Positions 35,021 to 44,445 of a stretch of DNA of 51,215 nt are shown piece after piece. Position 1 is the first letter of the stretch; each line of letters opens with the position of its first letter. This DNA is from Sphingomonas bacterium. Lineage in GTDB: Bacteria > Pseudomonadota > Alphaproteobacteria > Sphingomonadales > Sphingomonadaceae. Under the pieces are notes generated by a model that saw only the letters and a program-made list of their open reading frames with translations, was not told where the DNA came from and ran no database searches. A program made the translations under genes and the position numbers. The stretch spans positions 1-51,215 of the forward strand of contig NZ_JAQGLK010000067.1 in assembly GCF_028292925.1 (NCBI RefSeq). Direction: 5' to 3'.

Positions 35021-35587
35021 ATGTTCATAGAAACCGAGACCACTCCCAACCCTTCGACCCTGAAGTTCCTTCCGGGGCAGACGGTGATGGAAACCGGCGT
35101 GCGCGACTTCGCCGACATCGACGAGGCCGACGCCTCGCCACTCGCCGCCGCCTTGTTCAGCCTGGGCGACGTTACGGGGGTTTTCCTCGGGCGGGACTTC
35201 GTGTCGGTCACGGCCGCGCCGGGATCGGACTGGCGGACGCTCAAGCCGCAGGTATTGGGCGTGCTGCTCGATCATTTCGCCAGCGGTGCGCCGCTGTTCC
35301 GCGCCGGCAGCGCATCGGAAATCGTGATCGAGGGCGGTTTCCCCGAGGATCCGGAAGATGCCGACGTCGTCGCGCAGATCAAGGATCTGATCGACACCCG
35401 CGTCCGCCCGGCGGTGGCGCGGGATGGCGGCGATATCGTGTATCGCGGGTTCGATCGCGGCACGGTCTATCTGGCGATGCACGGCGCCTGTGCCGGGTGC
35501 CCCTCCTCTACCGCAACGCTGAAGCAGGGGATCGAGACCTTGCTCAAGCATTACGTGCCGGAAGTGACCGAAGTGCGCGCTGCCTGA
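35021..35587 (+). CDS. NifU/Nfu family iron-sulfur scaffold protein
   Basis: A 188-residue protein that carries and passes on iron-sulfur clusters. The N-terminal Nfu_N domain (MFIETETTPNPSTLKFLPGQ, about 1-88) is followed by a NifU-type domain (about 112-185) with the cluster ligand pair Cys157 and Cys160 in CAGC. This two-domain form is the Nfu type common in alphaproteobacteria and mitochondria. It lies upstream of tsaB and starts the long plus-strand cluster. It is cytosolic. Confidence 0.93.
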   Translation: MFIETETTPNPSTLKFLPGQTVMETGVRDFADIDEADASPLAAALFSLGDVTGVFLGRDFVSVTAAPGSDWRTLKPQVLGVLLDHFASGAPLFRAGSASEIVIEGGFPEDPEDADVVAQIKDLIDTRVRPAVARDGGDIVYRGFDRGTVYLAMHGACAGCPSSTATLKQGIETLLKHYVPEVTEVRAA

Positions 35588-35641
35588 TCCGGCCGGCGCC
35601 GCAGTCTAGCCGCCCAGAATGCCGTGCCCAGTGACGCTGCC

Positions 35642-36262
35642 ATGAAAATACTCGTCATAGAGACTGCGACAGCCGCCTGCTCCGTGGCGCTGATCGACGC
35701 GGGCCGCCTGGTGGCGGAACGGCATGAACTGGTCGGCCGCGGGCATGCCGAACGGCTGGTGCCGATGATCGCGGAACTGCCCGGCGGCGGACGCGCCGAT
35801 CTGGTGCTGGTGGATTGCGGGCCGGGCAGCTTCACCGGGGTTCGCGTCGGCCTGGCGGCGGCGCGCGGGCTGGGGCTTGGCTGGGGCGTGGAGGTCCGCG
35901 GCTTCTCGTCGCTGGCGCTGATCGCGGGCGCCGCCTTCGCCGCCGATGCCGCCCTGGCGACGCTGACGGTGGCATTGACCGGCGGCCACGGCGAGTTGTT
36001 CGTACAACGCTTCGCCGCTGCCCCGCTCCGCGCGCTTGGCCCCCTCGCCTCTCTGCTCCCGGCCGATGCCGCGCATGCTGCGGGGGACGATGTCGTGGCC
36101 GGCTCTGGCGCCGCCGTGCTGGCCGAGGCACGCGGCGGTGGCGATGCGCGCGACCTGCTGCCGCGTGCCGCCGACATCCGGGTGCTTCCCGAACTGCTCA
36201 CCGCCTTGCCGCCCACACCGATTTACGGGCGGGCACCAGATGCGAAACCGGCCGCGGCATGA
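35642..36262 (+). CDS. tsaB: tRNA threonylcarbamoyladenosine biosynthesis protein TsaB
   Basis: Partner of TsaD in making threonylcarbamoyl-adenosine (t6A37) in tRNAs that read ANN codons. The 206-residue ASKHA-fold protein has ILVIETATAACSVAL at the start, then GPGSFTGVRVGLAAARGL, the signature of the family. It is catalytically inactive on its own but needed as a scaffold. Its stop overlaps the rimI start by four bases (ATGA), so the two are translationally coupled. The length fits the family. Confidence 0.95.
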   Translation: MKILVIETATAACSVALIDAGRLVAERHELVGRGHAERLVPMIAELPGGGRADLVLVDCGPGSFTGVRVGLAAARGLGLGWGVEVRGFSSLALIAGAAFAADAALATLTVALTGGHGELFVQRFAAAPLRALGPLASLLPADAAHAAGDDVVAGSGAAVLAEARGGGDARDLLPRAADIRVLPELLTALPPTPIYGRAPDAKPAAA

Positions 36263-36753
36263 CGGCCGGGCTGGTGCTGCACGAAGGCGGCGCGCGCGAC
36301 ATCGCCGAAATCATGACAGTCATGCACGACGCCTTCTGCGCCGCCTTCGGCGAAGCGTGGACCAGCGCCCAATGCCTGGGTGTCCTCGATCTGCCCCGCG
36401 TCTGGGTGACGATCGCGCGAATCGACGATCAGCCCGCCGGCTTCGCCCTGTCCCGCACCGTGGTCGACGAGGCGGAGCTGCTGCTGCTGGCGGTCCGCCC
36501 GGCGTTCCGCTGCCGGGGCGTCGGCACGGCGCTCGTCCACCGGACTATGGCCGTTGCGGTGGCGTCCGGCGCCCGAAAGCTGCATCTGGAGGTGCGGGAA
36601 GGTAATTTCGCGCACAAAATGTACAATGGGATCGGCTTTGACGAAGTCGGTCGGCGTCCTGGTTATTATCGGGGCAACGACGGCAAAATCTTCGACGCGC
36701 TGAGCCTATCCGTTCGACTTTCGCCAGGCCCGGCTGGAAACAATCCAACTTGA
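36259..36753 (+). CDS. rimI: GNAT acetyltransferase, RimI-like
   Basis: A 164-residue acetyltransferase that would acetylate the N-terminal alanine of ribosomal protein S18, as RimI does elsewhere. GNAT motifs are visible: the acetyl-CoA loop RCRGVGTALVH, the strands AELLLLAVRPAF, and KLHLEVREGN with MYNGIGFDEVGRR near the C-terminus. The target is inferred from position next to tsaB, as is normal for RimI in proteobacteria. It overlaps tsaB by four bases. Confidence 0.9.
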   Translation: MTAGLVLHEGGARDIAEIMTVMHDAFCAAFGEAWTSAQCLGVLDLPRVWVTIARIDDQPAGFALSRTVVDEAELLLLAVRPAFRCRGVGTALVHRTMAVAVASGARKLHLEVREGNFAHKMYNGIGFDEVGRRPGYYRGNDGKIFDALSLSVRLSPGPAGNNPT

Positions 36754-36834
36754 AATGTCGCAGCTGATGCGCAATTGCACCGTCGGCCCCTTCAAGGGAG
36801 CCTAGCAATACTCCACAAAGGGGTCGCACAGATA

Positions 36835-37248
36835 ATGAACGAGAACGTCGCTCAGGCGGACGCGATTATCGCGCTTACTGCCGATATTGTTTCCGCACAT
36901 GTGAGCAACAACAGCGTCGCGATGGCGGACTTGCCGTCGCTGATCCAGAACGTCCACAGTGCGCTGACCGGGCTAGGCCGCGAGGAGCCGGCACCCGAGC
37001 CGAAGCGCGAGCCGGCCGTGTCGATCCGCGCGTCGGTCAAGCCGGATTACATTGTCTGTCTGGAAGACGGCAAAAAGCTGAAGATGCTGCGCCGCCACCT
37101 TCTGACCAACTATCAGATGACGCCCGAGCAGTACCGCGCCAAGTGGAACTTGCCGCTCGATTATCCGATGGTCGCACCCAATTACACCGAACAGCGCCGG
37201 ACCCTGGCCAAGAAGATCGGGCTTGGTACGCGCGGCCGGGCGCGCTGA
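36835..37248 (+). CDS. MucR/Ros family transcriptional regulator
   Basis: A 137-residue zinc-finger-type regulator. The C-terminal region has CLEDGKKLKMLRRHL (Cys75, His88), TPEQYRAKW and YPMVAPNYTEQR, the MucR core that binds AT-rich DNA and forms higher-order oligomers. Members control exopolysaccharide, cell cycle and host-interaction genes. The second ligand pair is atypical, as in other MucR proteins. It sits between rimI and fur, a usual place for this family in this lineage. It may autoregulate, as many MucR proteins do. Confidence 0.93.
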   Translation: MNENVAQADAIIALTADIVSAHVSNNSVAMADLPSLIQNVHSALTGLGREEPAPEPKREPAVSIRASVKPDYIVCLEDGKKLKMLRRHLLTNYQMTPEQYRAKWNLPLDYPMVAPNYTEQRRTLAKKIGLGTRGRAR

Positions 37249-37400
37249 CGCGCGGCGCAGGCGTTGCCGCGCACCAGTCTCCCTGATGCCGGCGCGACCG
37301 ATCCGGCAAAAGGCGATTGTTCATCGCGCCGTCTTTCTTCAAACGGCAAATGGCTTTACCTCAGCCGATCGCAGCAACGACCCGGCGGGCGGATAACAGC

Positions 37401-37823
37401 ATGAACCGTAAGATAGACGTCGAGGCGCTCTGCGCGCAGAAGGGCCTCCGCATCACCGAACAGCGCCGGGTGATCGCCCGCGTCCTGTCCGAAGCCGAGG
37501 ATCATCCCGACGTGGAGGCGCTGCATGCCCGCGCCTCGGCGATCGATCCGGGCATTTCGATCGCCACCGTGTACCGCACCGTGCGCCTGTTCGAGGAAGC
37601 GGGCATCCTGGAGCGGCACGATTTCGGCAAGGGCCGATCGCGCTACGAAGCCGCGTCGGAGGCGCACCACGATCACCTGATCGATGTCGAGACGGGCAAG
37701 GTGATCGAGTTCGTCGATGCGGAAATGGAAGCGTTGCAGCGGCGGATTGCGGAGAAGCTGGGCTTCCGCCTGGTCGATCACCGCATGGAACTCTACGCGG
37801 TTCCGCTCGGCCGCGATCATTAG
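37401..37823 (+). CDS. fur: Fur family transcriptional regulator
   Basis: A 140-residue metal-dependent repressor. The N-terminal winged helix shows ITEQRRVIARVL and SIATVYRTVRLFEEAGI, and the C-terminal part carries metal-site residues in HHDHLIDVETGKVIEF and DHRMELYAVPL. In alphaproteobacteria, close Fur relatives can respond to iron (Fur), manganese (Mur) or haem (Irr), and sequence alone does not settle which. It is followed directly by the acyltransferase gene, whose GTG starts right after the stop. Confidence 0.92.
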   Translation: MNRKIDVEALCAQKGLRITEQRRVIARVLSEAEDHPDVEALHARASAIDPGISIATVYRTVRLFEEAGILERHDFGKGRSRYEAASEAHHDHLIDVETGKVIEFVDAEMEALQRRIAEKLGFRLVDHRMELYAVPLGRDH

Positions 37824-38570
37824 GTGACGATCGCGCAGCGTTTGCGCATCGCACGGCGGACGATGCAGGCGCTGGGCGTCTTGCTGTTCTGCCTCGCGGG
37901 TTACGGCCTGGCGCGTCCGTTCGGGCGGGGCGACCGCTGGGTACAGGGCTTCCTGGGTGCGGCAGCGCGGGCGTTCGGCGCACGCGTGACCATCGTCGGC
38001 CGCCCCATCCCGCGCGGCGTGCTGTTCGTCGCGAACCACCTGTCGTGGATGGACATCCTGGTGCTGGGCGGAGCCACGGGCACCGCCTTCGTTTCCAAGG
38101 AATCGGTCTCCCGCTGGCCGCTGGTCGGCTGGCTCGCCCGGATCGGGGGCACCATCTTCGTTCGGCGCGAAAGCCGGACTGCCGCCCGCGGCCAGGCCGA
38201 TGCGCTTGCCGACGCGCTGCGGACGGGCCGTCCCGCCGCATTCTTCCCGGAAGGGACGACAGGCAACGGCGTTGTGCTCGCCCCGTTTCGCGCGTCTCTC
38301 TTTGCCTCGGTCGCGCCGCCGCCGCCGGGGATAGCCGTGCAGCCCGTCGCAATCGACTATGGTGCGGCGGCGAGGCAGATCGCTTGGATCGACGGCGAGA
38401 GCACGCTCGCCAATGCCCGGCGCCTGATCGCCCGGCCCGGCCCGCTCGCGGTGACGCTGCGCTTCCTCGATCCGATCGACCCCGCCCAACGTGCCGACCG
38501 CAAGTCTATCGCGCGGGCGGCCGAAGCCGCTATCGCCGCGGCGCTTCCGCGCGACGCCGTCCTCAGCTAA
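37824..38570 (+). CDS. lysophospholipid acyltransferase (PlsC family)
   Basis: Inner-membrane 1-acyl-glycerol-3-phosphate acyltransferase, the second acylation step in phospholipid synthesis. The 248-residue protein has an N-terminal membrane helix (about 13-32), the catalytic HX4D box NHLSWMD (His72, Asp77) and the substrate box FPEGTT at about 141-146. The start is GTG at 37824, with no gap after the fur stop, so it depends on fur for translation or transcription. It lies ahead of miaB, as in other alphaproteobacteria. Confidence 0.92.
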   Translation: MTIAQRLRIARRTMQALGVLLFCLAGYGLARPFGRGDRWVQGFLGAAARAFGARVTIVGRPIPRGVLFVANHLSWMDILVLGGATGTAFVSKESVSRWPLVGWLARIGGTIFVRRESRTAARGQADALADALRTGRPAAFFPEGTTGNGVVLAPFRASLFASVAPPPPGIAVQPVAIDYGAAARQIAWIDGESTLANARRLIARPGPLAVTLRFLDPIDPAQRADRKSIARAAEAAIAAALPRDAVLS

Positions 38571-38580
38571 AGGCGCGGCC

Positions 38581-39918
38581 ATGGATCGCGCGCCCCCCAA
38601 GAGCTTTCACGTCAAATCGTTCGGCTGCCAGATGAACGCCTATGACGGCACCCGCATGGGCGAGCTGCTCGAGGCCGAGGGGATGGTCGAGGCTGGCGTC
38701 GATACCGCCGATCTCGTCGTCCTGAACACCTGCCACATTCGCGAGCGGGCGGCCGAGAAGGTCTATTCGGATATCGGCCGGCTGATCCGGCGGGAGGCCG
38801 CGCCGGCGCCGATGATCGCCGTCGCCGGCTGCGTCGCCCAGGCCGAGGGTGCGGAGATCCCGCGCCGCGCGCCTGCGGTGGATATCGTCGTCGGCCCGCA
38901 GGCGTATCACCGCCTGCCCGCTCTCGTTCGCGCCGCCAGCGCCGGCGGCGCCCGCGCGGCGATCGATACGGACATGCCCGCTTTGTCCAAGTTCGATGCG
39001 TTGCCGCCGCGCCGGCGGCAGGGGCCGGGCGCATTCCTGACGGTGCAGGAGGGCTGCGACAAGTTCTGCACCTACTGCGTCGTCCCCTATACGCGCGGCG
39101 CCGAGGTGTCGCGGCCGTGGGGCGCGGTGATGGACGAGGCCCGCGCGCTGATCGACGCGGGCGCGCGGGAGATCACTTTGCTCGGCCAGAACGTCAACGC
39201 CTGGACCGCGCAGGACGCGTCCGGCCGCAAGCAGGGGCTGGACGGGCTGATCCGCGCGATCGATCGGCTGCCGGGGATCGCCCGCATCCGTTACATGACG
39301 AGCCATCCCAACGACATGACGCAAGGGCTGATCGATGCCCATGCGGATGTCGAAACGCTGATGCCCTTCCTCCACCTTCCGGTGCAGGCGGGCAGCGATC
39401 GCATCCTCAAGGCGATGAACCGAAGCCACAGCCGCGATTCCTACCTGCGGCTGATCGAGCGGGTCCGCGCCGCGCGGCCGGACATCGCCGTGTCGGGCGA
39501 CTTCATCGTCGGCTTTCCCGGCGAGACGGAGGCGGATTTCGAGGAGACGCTGTCGCTGGTCCGGGCGGTCGGGCATGCCCAGGCGTTCTCGTTCAAATAC
39601 TCCCCGCGCCCCGGCACGCCGGCGGCCACGATGGGCGATCCCGTGCCCGCCGCAGTGATGGACGAGCGGCTGCAACGGTTGCAGGCGCTGCTCAACGAGC
39701 AGCAGCACGCCTTCAACCTCGGCACCGTCGGGCGCCGCATCGACGTGCTGATCGAACGAAACGGCAAGCGCGCGGGACAGCGGCTCGGCAAGTCGCCGTG
39801 GCTGCAATCCGTGATCGTCGAAACGGAAGCAGCGATCGGCGAGATGCTGACCGTCGATATCCCGGCGGCGGGCCCGAACAGCCTGACCGGCGTGATCGGG
39901 CGTCAGGAGGCAGCCTGA
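38581..39918 (+). CDS. miaB: tRNA-2-methylthio-N6-dimethylallyladenosine synthase
   Basis: Radical SAM enzyme that adds a methylthio group to i6A37 of tRNAs reading UNN codons. The 445-residue protein has three N-terminal cluster cysteines (16, 51 and 84), the radical SAM motif CDKFCTYC at 159-166, and a C-terminal TRAM domain from about 370. The length fits. It begins ten bases after the acyltransferase stop and precedes phoH by 117 bases, a gap that holds small imperfect repeats (39990-40012) and no gene. Confidence 0.96.
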   Translation: MDRAPPKSFHVKSFGCQMNAYDGTRMGELLEAEGMVEAGVDTADLVVLNTCHIRERAAEKVYSDIGRLIRREAAPAPMIAVAGCVAQAEGAEIPRRAPAVDIVVGPQAYHRLPALVRAASAGGARAAIDTDMPALSKFDALPPRRRQGPGAFLTVQEGCDKFCTYCVVPYTRGAEVSRPWGAVMDEARALIDAGAREITLLGQNVNAWTAQDASGRKQGLDGLIRAIDRLPGIARIRYMTSHPNDMTQGLIDAHADVETLMPFLHLPVQAGSDRILKAMNRSHSRDSYLRLIERVRAARPDIAVSGDFIVGFPGETEADFEETLSLVRAVGHAQAFSFKYSPRPGTPAATMGDPVPAAVMDERLQRLQALLNEQQHAFNLGTVGRRIDVLIERNGKRAGQRLGKSPWLQSVIVETEAAIGEMLTVDIPAAGPNSLTGVIGRQEAA

Positions 39919-40035
39919 TCCGCATCAGCGACTCCCGGCGCCGCTCATCCTACGCAGCGGCTATCAAAAGCCACGCGGCACATTATCTTCGGATCCGTCG
40001 ATCCGAATCCGACGTCGCTAGTCGAAGGGAGCTGA

Positions 40036-41031
40036 ATGTCGCGTAAGCCCATACCTGCCCGGCCCGGTGATCGCGGCCGCCTCGAGGTTCTGTTCGACAA
40101 GCCCCAGCTGCTCGGCCGACTGTTCGGCGAATATGATCAGAACCTCGTCGCCATCGAGAACCGGCTGGGCGTGTACATCGCCGCCCGTGGCAACAAGCTT
40201 CAGATCGAGGGCGAGACGGAGGCGGCGGGGCGCGCGCGCGAGGTGCTGACCGGGCTCTATAACCGGCTGGTGCTCGGCCAGGAGATCGATGCCGGCGCGG
40301 TAGAGGCGGTCATTGCGATGGCCACCGAGCCGGTGCTGGACGGCATCATCCGCGCCGATACGTCGCAGCCGCCGAGCGTGATGATCCGCACCCGCAAAAA
40401 GACCATCGTGCCGCGATCGGCCACGCAGATCCGCTACATGGAGTCGCTCGGCCAGGACGACGTTATCTTCGCCCTCGGCCCGGCGGGCACCGGCAAGACC
40501 TATCTGGCCGTGGCGCAGGCGGTGCAGCAGCTTATCGGCGGCTCGGTCGACCGGCTGATCCTGTCTCGTCCCGCGGTCGAGGCGGGCGAGCGGCTGGGCT
40601 TCCTGCCCGGCGACATGAAGGAGAAGGTCGATCCCTATCTTCGCCCGCTATACGATGCCTTGTACGACATGCTGCCTGCCGAGCAGGTGGAACGGCGGAT
40701 CACGTCCGGCGAGATCGAAATCGCCCCGCTGGCCTTCATGCGCGGGCGGACGCTGGCCGATGCGTTCGTGATCCTGGACGAGGCGCAGAACACCACCCCT
40801 GCGCAGATGAAGATGTTTCTCACCCGCTTCGGCCAGAACAGCCGGATGGTGATCTGCGGCGATCCCAAGCAGGTCGACCTGCCCGATCCCGGCAAGTCGG
40901 GGCTGGCCGACGCGGTCGCCCGGCTGGAAGGGATCGATGGAATCGGCACCGTGCGCTTCAAGTCGGGCGATGTCGTCCGCCACCCGATCGTCGGCCGCAT
41001 CGTCGAAGCATATGAGGGCCGCGATGATTGA
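40036..41031 (+). CDS. phoH: PhoH family ATPase
   Basis: A 331-residue P-loop protein with Walker A GPAGTGKT at 148-155, RPAVEAGERLGFLPG next, and Walker B VILDEAQN. A KH-like segment occupies the first 100 residues. PhoH proteins are thought to act on RNA, and the gene is nearly always next to ybeY, which suggests a shared role in rRNA maturation; this is inference. The last eight bases overlap ybeY, so translation is coupled. Confidence 0.93.
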   Translation: MSRKPIPARPGDRGRLEVLFDKPQLLGRLFGEYDQNLVAIENRLGVYIAARGNKLQIEGETEAAGRAREVLTGLYNRLVLGQEIDAGAVEAVIAMATEPVLDGIIRADTSQPPSVMIRTRKKTIVPRSATQIRYMESLGQDDVIFALGPAGTGKTYLAVAQAVQQLIGGSVDRLILSRPAVEAGERLGFLPGDMKEKVDPYLRPLYDALYDMLPAEQVERRITSGEIEIAPLAFMRGRTLADAFVILDEAQNTTPAQMKMFLTRFGQNSRMVICGDPKQVDLPDPGKSGLADAVARLEGIDGIGTVRFKSGDVVRHPIVGRIVEAYEGRDD

Positions 41032-41530
41032 GATCGAAACGAGCGAAGAAGGCTGGGGCGACGGCGACTGGGAGGGCCTTGCCGCCCGCGCGGTACGTTC
41101 CGCCATCGCGCACAGCCCATACACTTTCCTCGCCGGGCTGCGGCTTGGCGTGGAGGTGTCGGTCAAGTTCGCCGAGGACGAGGAAGTCCGCACGCTGAAC
41201 GCCAGCTTCCGCGGCAAGGACAAGGCGACGAACGTGCTGTCCTTTCCGATGGTGCAGCGCGACCTGATCGAGGCGCTGGAAAATGGCGAGACCGACGGCG
41301 AGGCGCTTCTGGGGGATATCATCCTGGCGCGCGGAGTCTGTGCGGCGGAGGCGGCCGAGAAGGGTGTGACCGTCGCCACCCATGCCACCCACCTCGTCGT
41401 CCACGGCACGTTCCACCTGCTCGGCTTCGACCACGAAAACGATATCGACGGCGAGCAGATGGAGCAGCTGGAGCGCGACGCGCTCGCCGCGCTCGGGATT
41501 GCCGATCCCTATGCCGTCACCGAAAGTTGA
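41024..41530 (+). CDS. ybeY: endoribonuclease YbeY
   Basis: Metal-dependent single-strand RNase that matures the 3' end of 16S rRNA and takes part in ribosome quality control. The 168-residue protein carries the zinc motif HX3HX5H in VVHGTFHLLGFDHEN (His127, His131, His137), and KATNVLSFPM before it. The length is typical. It starts inside phoH and is followed by corC 83 bases later, the standard alphaproteobacterial order. Confidence 0.96.
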   Translation: MIEIETSEEGWGDGDWEGLAARAVRSAIAHSPYTFLAGLRLGVEVSVKFAEDEEVRTLNASFRGKDKATNVLSFPMVQRDLIEALENGETDGEALLGDIILARGVCAAEAAEKGVTVATHATHLVVHGTFHLLGFDHENDIDGEQMEQLERDALAALGIADPYAVTES

Positions 41531-41613
41531 ACCGCCGAAAACTCCGAGTTCACGCCATGGCCGCACCACGCAGCTGCCGGCCGGTTGAGCCAACAGGGAA
41601 CGACTGAAACGAC

Positions 41614-42519
41614 ATGCCCGACGATTCCAGTACCACCGAAGCCGCGCAGGGCGGCAGCGGCCGATTGTGGCGCGGCCTGCGCGGCCTGATCTTCGGCGAG
41701 GAAAGCGAAACGTCCCTTCGCGACCAGATCGAAGACGCGATCGACGAGCATGAGGGCGACGCCCCGGCCTCCGGCGATCTTTCATCCGTCGAGCGGCAGA
41801 TGCTGCGCAACCTGCTTCACTTCGGCGAGCGCAACGTCGGCCGGATCGGCGTGCCCCGCGCGGACATCATCGCGGTGCCGGAAACGATCCCCTTTGCGGA
41901 TCTGGTCGCCACCTTTGCCGAGGCGGGGCACAGCCGGCTGCCCGTGTATCGCGAGAGCCTGGATCACGTGATCGGCATGGTCCACATCAAGGATGTGTTC
42001 GGGATTCTCGCGGGTGGCGGCCCGCCGCCGGAAACGCTGGCCGCCCTGATCCGGGAGCCGCGCTACGTGCCCGAATCGATGGGCGTGCTCGATCTGCTGG
42101 CGGAGATGCGGGCGACGCGCACCCACCTGGCGATCGTGCTGGACGAATATACCGGCACCGAAGGGCTGGTGACGATCGAGGATCTGGTCGAGGAAATCGT
42201 CGGCGAGATCGAGGACGAACATGACGAGGCGGCGACGGCCCACCTGATCGCCCTGGACGGCGGTGGCTGGGACGCGGATGCCCGCACCGAACTCGACGAG
42301 GTCGCAAGCGTCGTCGATCCCCGGCTTGCCGAGATCGAGGAGGATGTCGATACGCTCGGCGGCCTCGTCAGTGTGCTGGCCGGCTATGTGCCGCAAAGCG
42401 GCGTGATCGTGGAACATGCGAGCGGCTGGCGGCTTGAGGTGACGGAGGCGGACAGCAAGCGCGTCGCGCGGCTCCGCCTCCATCCGCCGCAGGCCCGCGA
42501 CGGTACGAACGAGGATTGA
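41614..42519 (+). CDS. HlyC/CorC family protein with CBS domains
   Basis: A 301-residue soluble protein without the N-terminal DUF21 membrane domain. It has two CBS repeats at about 70-190 (SRLPVYRESLDHVIGMVHIKD; LAIVLDEYTGTEGLVTIEDL) and a C-terminal CorC/HlyC domain at about 215-295. CorC-type proteins are linked to magnesium and cobalt efflux and to hemolysin-like annotation, but the soluble form may regulate a partner transporter. It follows ybeY, as is common. The stop lies at 42517-42519, five bases before the next gene. Confidence 0.9.
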   Translation: MPDDSSTTEAAQGGSGRLWRGLRGLIFGEESETSLRDQIEDAIDEHEGDAPASGDLSSVERQMLRNLLHFGERNVGRIGVPRADIIAVPETIPFADLVATFAEAGHSRLPVYRESLDHVIGMVHIKDVFGILAGGGPPPETLAALIREPRYVPESMGVLDLLAEMRATRTHLAIVLDEYTGTEGLVTIEDLVEEIVGEIEDEHDEAATAHLIALDGGGWDADARTELDEVASVVDPRLAEIEEDVDTLGGLVSVLAGYVPQSGVIVEHASGWRLEVTEADSKRVARLRLHPPQARDGTNED

Positions 42520-42524
42520 AGCGC

Positions 42525-43928
42525 ATGGCCAGGTGGAAACGGGTGCTGATCGCGCTTCTCGCGATCGTGCTGGTCGCGATCGTGATCTTCGCGATCGTTC
42601 GCAGCCGCAGCGGCAAGGCGAGCCTCCCGGTGGAGGCCGTGATGGGCGTAAAGCCGAACATCACCGATCCGAAGCCGCCGCTGCTGACGACGGTCAACAT
42701 CGCGCCCGTCAGCGAGTGGAAGGGCAATGCCACTCCCGTGGCTGCGGACGGGCTGAAGGTCGCGGCGTTCGCCACCGGGCTCGATCATCCGCGCTGGCTG
42801 CTCGCGCTCGCCAATGGCGACGTCCTCGTCGCCGAGGCTCAGGCGCCGCCCAAGCCCAAGGGCAGCGTGGGCATTTACGACAAGATCATGCAATTCGTGA
42901 TGGGCCAGGCGGGATCGGGCGGCAAGCCGAGCGCGAACCGCATCACCCTGCTGCGCGATGCCGATGGCGACGGCGTGGCGGAGGCGCGATCGGTGCTGCT
43001 GTCGGGGCTGCACTCCCCGGTCGGCATGGCACTCGCCAACGGCCAGCTCTATATCGCCAATGCCGACGCGATCGTCCGCGTGCCGTTCACCGTCGGCCAG
43101 ACCAAGATCACCGAAACCCCGGTCAAGGTCGTCGATCTGCCGGCAGGCATCAATCATCACTGGGTGAAGAACGTCGTCGCCAGTGCGGACGGATCCAAGC
43201 TCTACGTCTCGGTCGGATCGAACAGCAACATCGGTGAGAACGGCTTGGAGGCCGAGGTAGGCCGCGCCGCGATCTGGGAAGTGGACGCCAGGACGGGCCA
43301 GCACCGCATCTTCGCCGGCGGCCTTCGCAACCCCAACGGTATGGCGTGGGAGCCGACCACGGGCGAGCTGTTCACCGTGGTCAACGAGCGGGACGAACTG
43401 GGATCGGACATGGTGCCCGATTACCTGACGAGCGTGCAGTTCGGCGGTTTCTATGGCTGGCCCTGGTTCTACTGGGGCGGGTATATCGACAAGCGCGTTC
43501 AGCCGGCGAACGACGATATGCAGCAATATGTCATCCGTCCGGATTATGCATTGGGGCCGCACACCGCCTCGCTGGGGCTGACGTTCGCGACCGGGCAGAA
43601 ACTCAGCCCGCGCTTTGCCAGCGGCGCCTTCATCGGCCAGCACGGTTCGTGGAACCGCAAGCCCAAGTCCGGCTACAAGGTGATCTTCGTGCCGTTCGTG
43701 AAGGGGCGCCCGGCGGGCAAGCCGATCGACGTGCTGACCGGCTTCCTCGACAAGGACGAACAGGCGCAGGGGCGGCCGGTCGGCGTGCAGATCGATCGCA
43801 CCGGCGCACTGCTGGTGGCAGACGATGTCGGCAACCGGGTGTGGCGGCTCAGCGCGCCAGTGTCAGCGCCAGCGTCGGCGTCGGCACCAGTGCCGGCCTC
43901 TCCCCCGCCACGGGTCGCCGCGCGCTGA
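42525..43928 (+). CDS. sorbosone dehydrogenase-like (PQQ-type beta-propeller) protein
   Basis: A 467-residue protein with an N-terminal membrane anchor (about 6-25) and a beta-propeller like L-sorbosone/PQQ-dependent sugar dehydrogenases (GLDHPRWLLALANGDVLVAEA; GLRNPNGMAWEPTTGELFTVVNERDELG). It would sit in the periplasm and may oxidise a sugar or aldehyde with PQQ, but the cofactor site and substrate cannot be confirmed here. A Ser/Pro/Ala-rich tail ends it. ATG 42525 has GAGG ten bases upstream. It interrupts the usual corC-lnt order. Confidence 0.85.
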   Translation: MARWKRVLIALLAIVLVAIVIFAIVRSRSGKASLPVEAVMGVKPNITDPKPPLLTTVNIAPVSEWKGNATPVAADGLKVAAFATGLDHPRWLLALANGDVLVAEAQAPPKPKGSVGIYDKIMQFVMGQAGSGGKPSANRITLLRDADGDGVAEARSVLLSGLHSPVGMALANGQLYIANADAIVRVPFTVGQTKITETPVKVVDLPAGINHHWVKNVVASADGSKLYVSVGSNSNIGENGLEAEVGRAAIWEVDARTGQHRIFAGGLRNPNGMAWEPTTGELFTVVNERDELGSDMVPDYLTSVQFGGFYGWPWFYWGGYIDKRVQPANDDMQQYVIRPDYALGPHTASLGLTFATGQKLSPRFASGAFIGQHGSWNRKPKSGYKVIFVPFVKGRPAGKPIDVLTGFLDKDEQAQGRPVGVQIDRTGALLVADDVGNRVWRLSAPVSAPASASAPVPASPPPRVAAR

Positions 43929-43930
43929 GC

Positions 43931-44362
43931 TTATTTGGCGAAGAGCTGGCGCAAGTCGGTGAAGGCCTTGAATTCCAGCGCGTTGCCGGACTGGTCGAGG
44001 AAGAACATCGTCGCCTGTTCGCCCGGCTGGCCCGGAAAGCGGACGTGCGGAGCGATGCCGAAAGCAATGCCGGCCGCCTCGACCCGGTCCGCCAGCACCC
44101 GCCAATCGGCCATCGTCAGCACCACGCCGAAATGCGGCACCGGCACGTCGTGGCCGTCCACCGCGTTCGACGTGGCGACTGCCGAATGCGGCTGCATATC
44201 GGGCTTCAGATGCGCCACGATCTGATGCCCGAACAGATCGAAATCGATCCACTCCGGCGCGCTCCGGCCCTCCGCGCAACCGAGCACGCCGCCATAGAAG
44301 GCACGCGCCGCGGCAAGATCGTGAACGGGAAAGGCGATGTGGAAGGGGCGCAGACCGGACAT
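43931..44362 (-). CDS. VOC family protein (glyoxalase/dioxygenase superfamily)
   Basis: A 143-residue metal-binding-fold protein: [23 protein letters not shown] near the N-terminus and [14 protein letters not shown] near the end, the two halves of the VOC fold. The putative ligands are His at residue 8, His in VPHFGV and Glu in LEFK. The substrate is unknown; members include glyoxalases, dioxygenases and resistance proteins. Its stop is two bases from that of the convergent sorbosone dehydrogenase-like gene. It is divergent from lnt, with 83 bases between the starts. Confidence 0.88.
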   Translation of the reverse strand: MSGLRPFHIAFPVHDLAAARAFYGGVLGCAEGRSAPEWIDFDLFGHQIVAHLKPDMQPHSAVATSNAVDGHDVPVPHFGVVLTMADWRVLADRVEAAGIAFGIAPHVRFPGQPGEQATMFFLDQSGNALEFKAFTDLRQLFAK

Positions 44363-44445
44363 GCACCTATTCCTAGCTGCCACCGCGGTGCGCGTCATGC
44401 GGGAATCGGTTTCGGCCGGCCGCATCCTCCTTTAACAGCCCGGCC

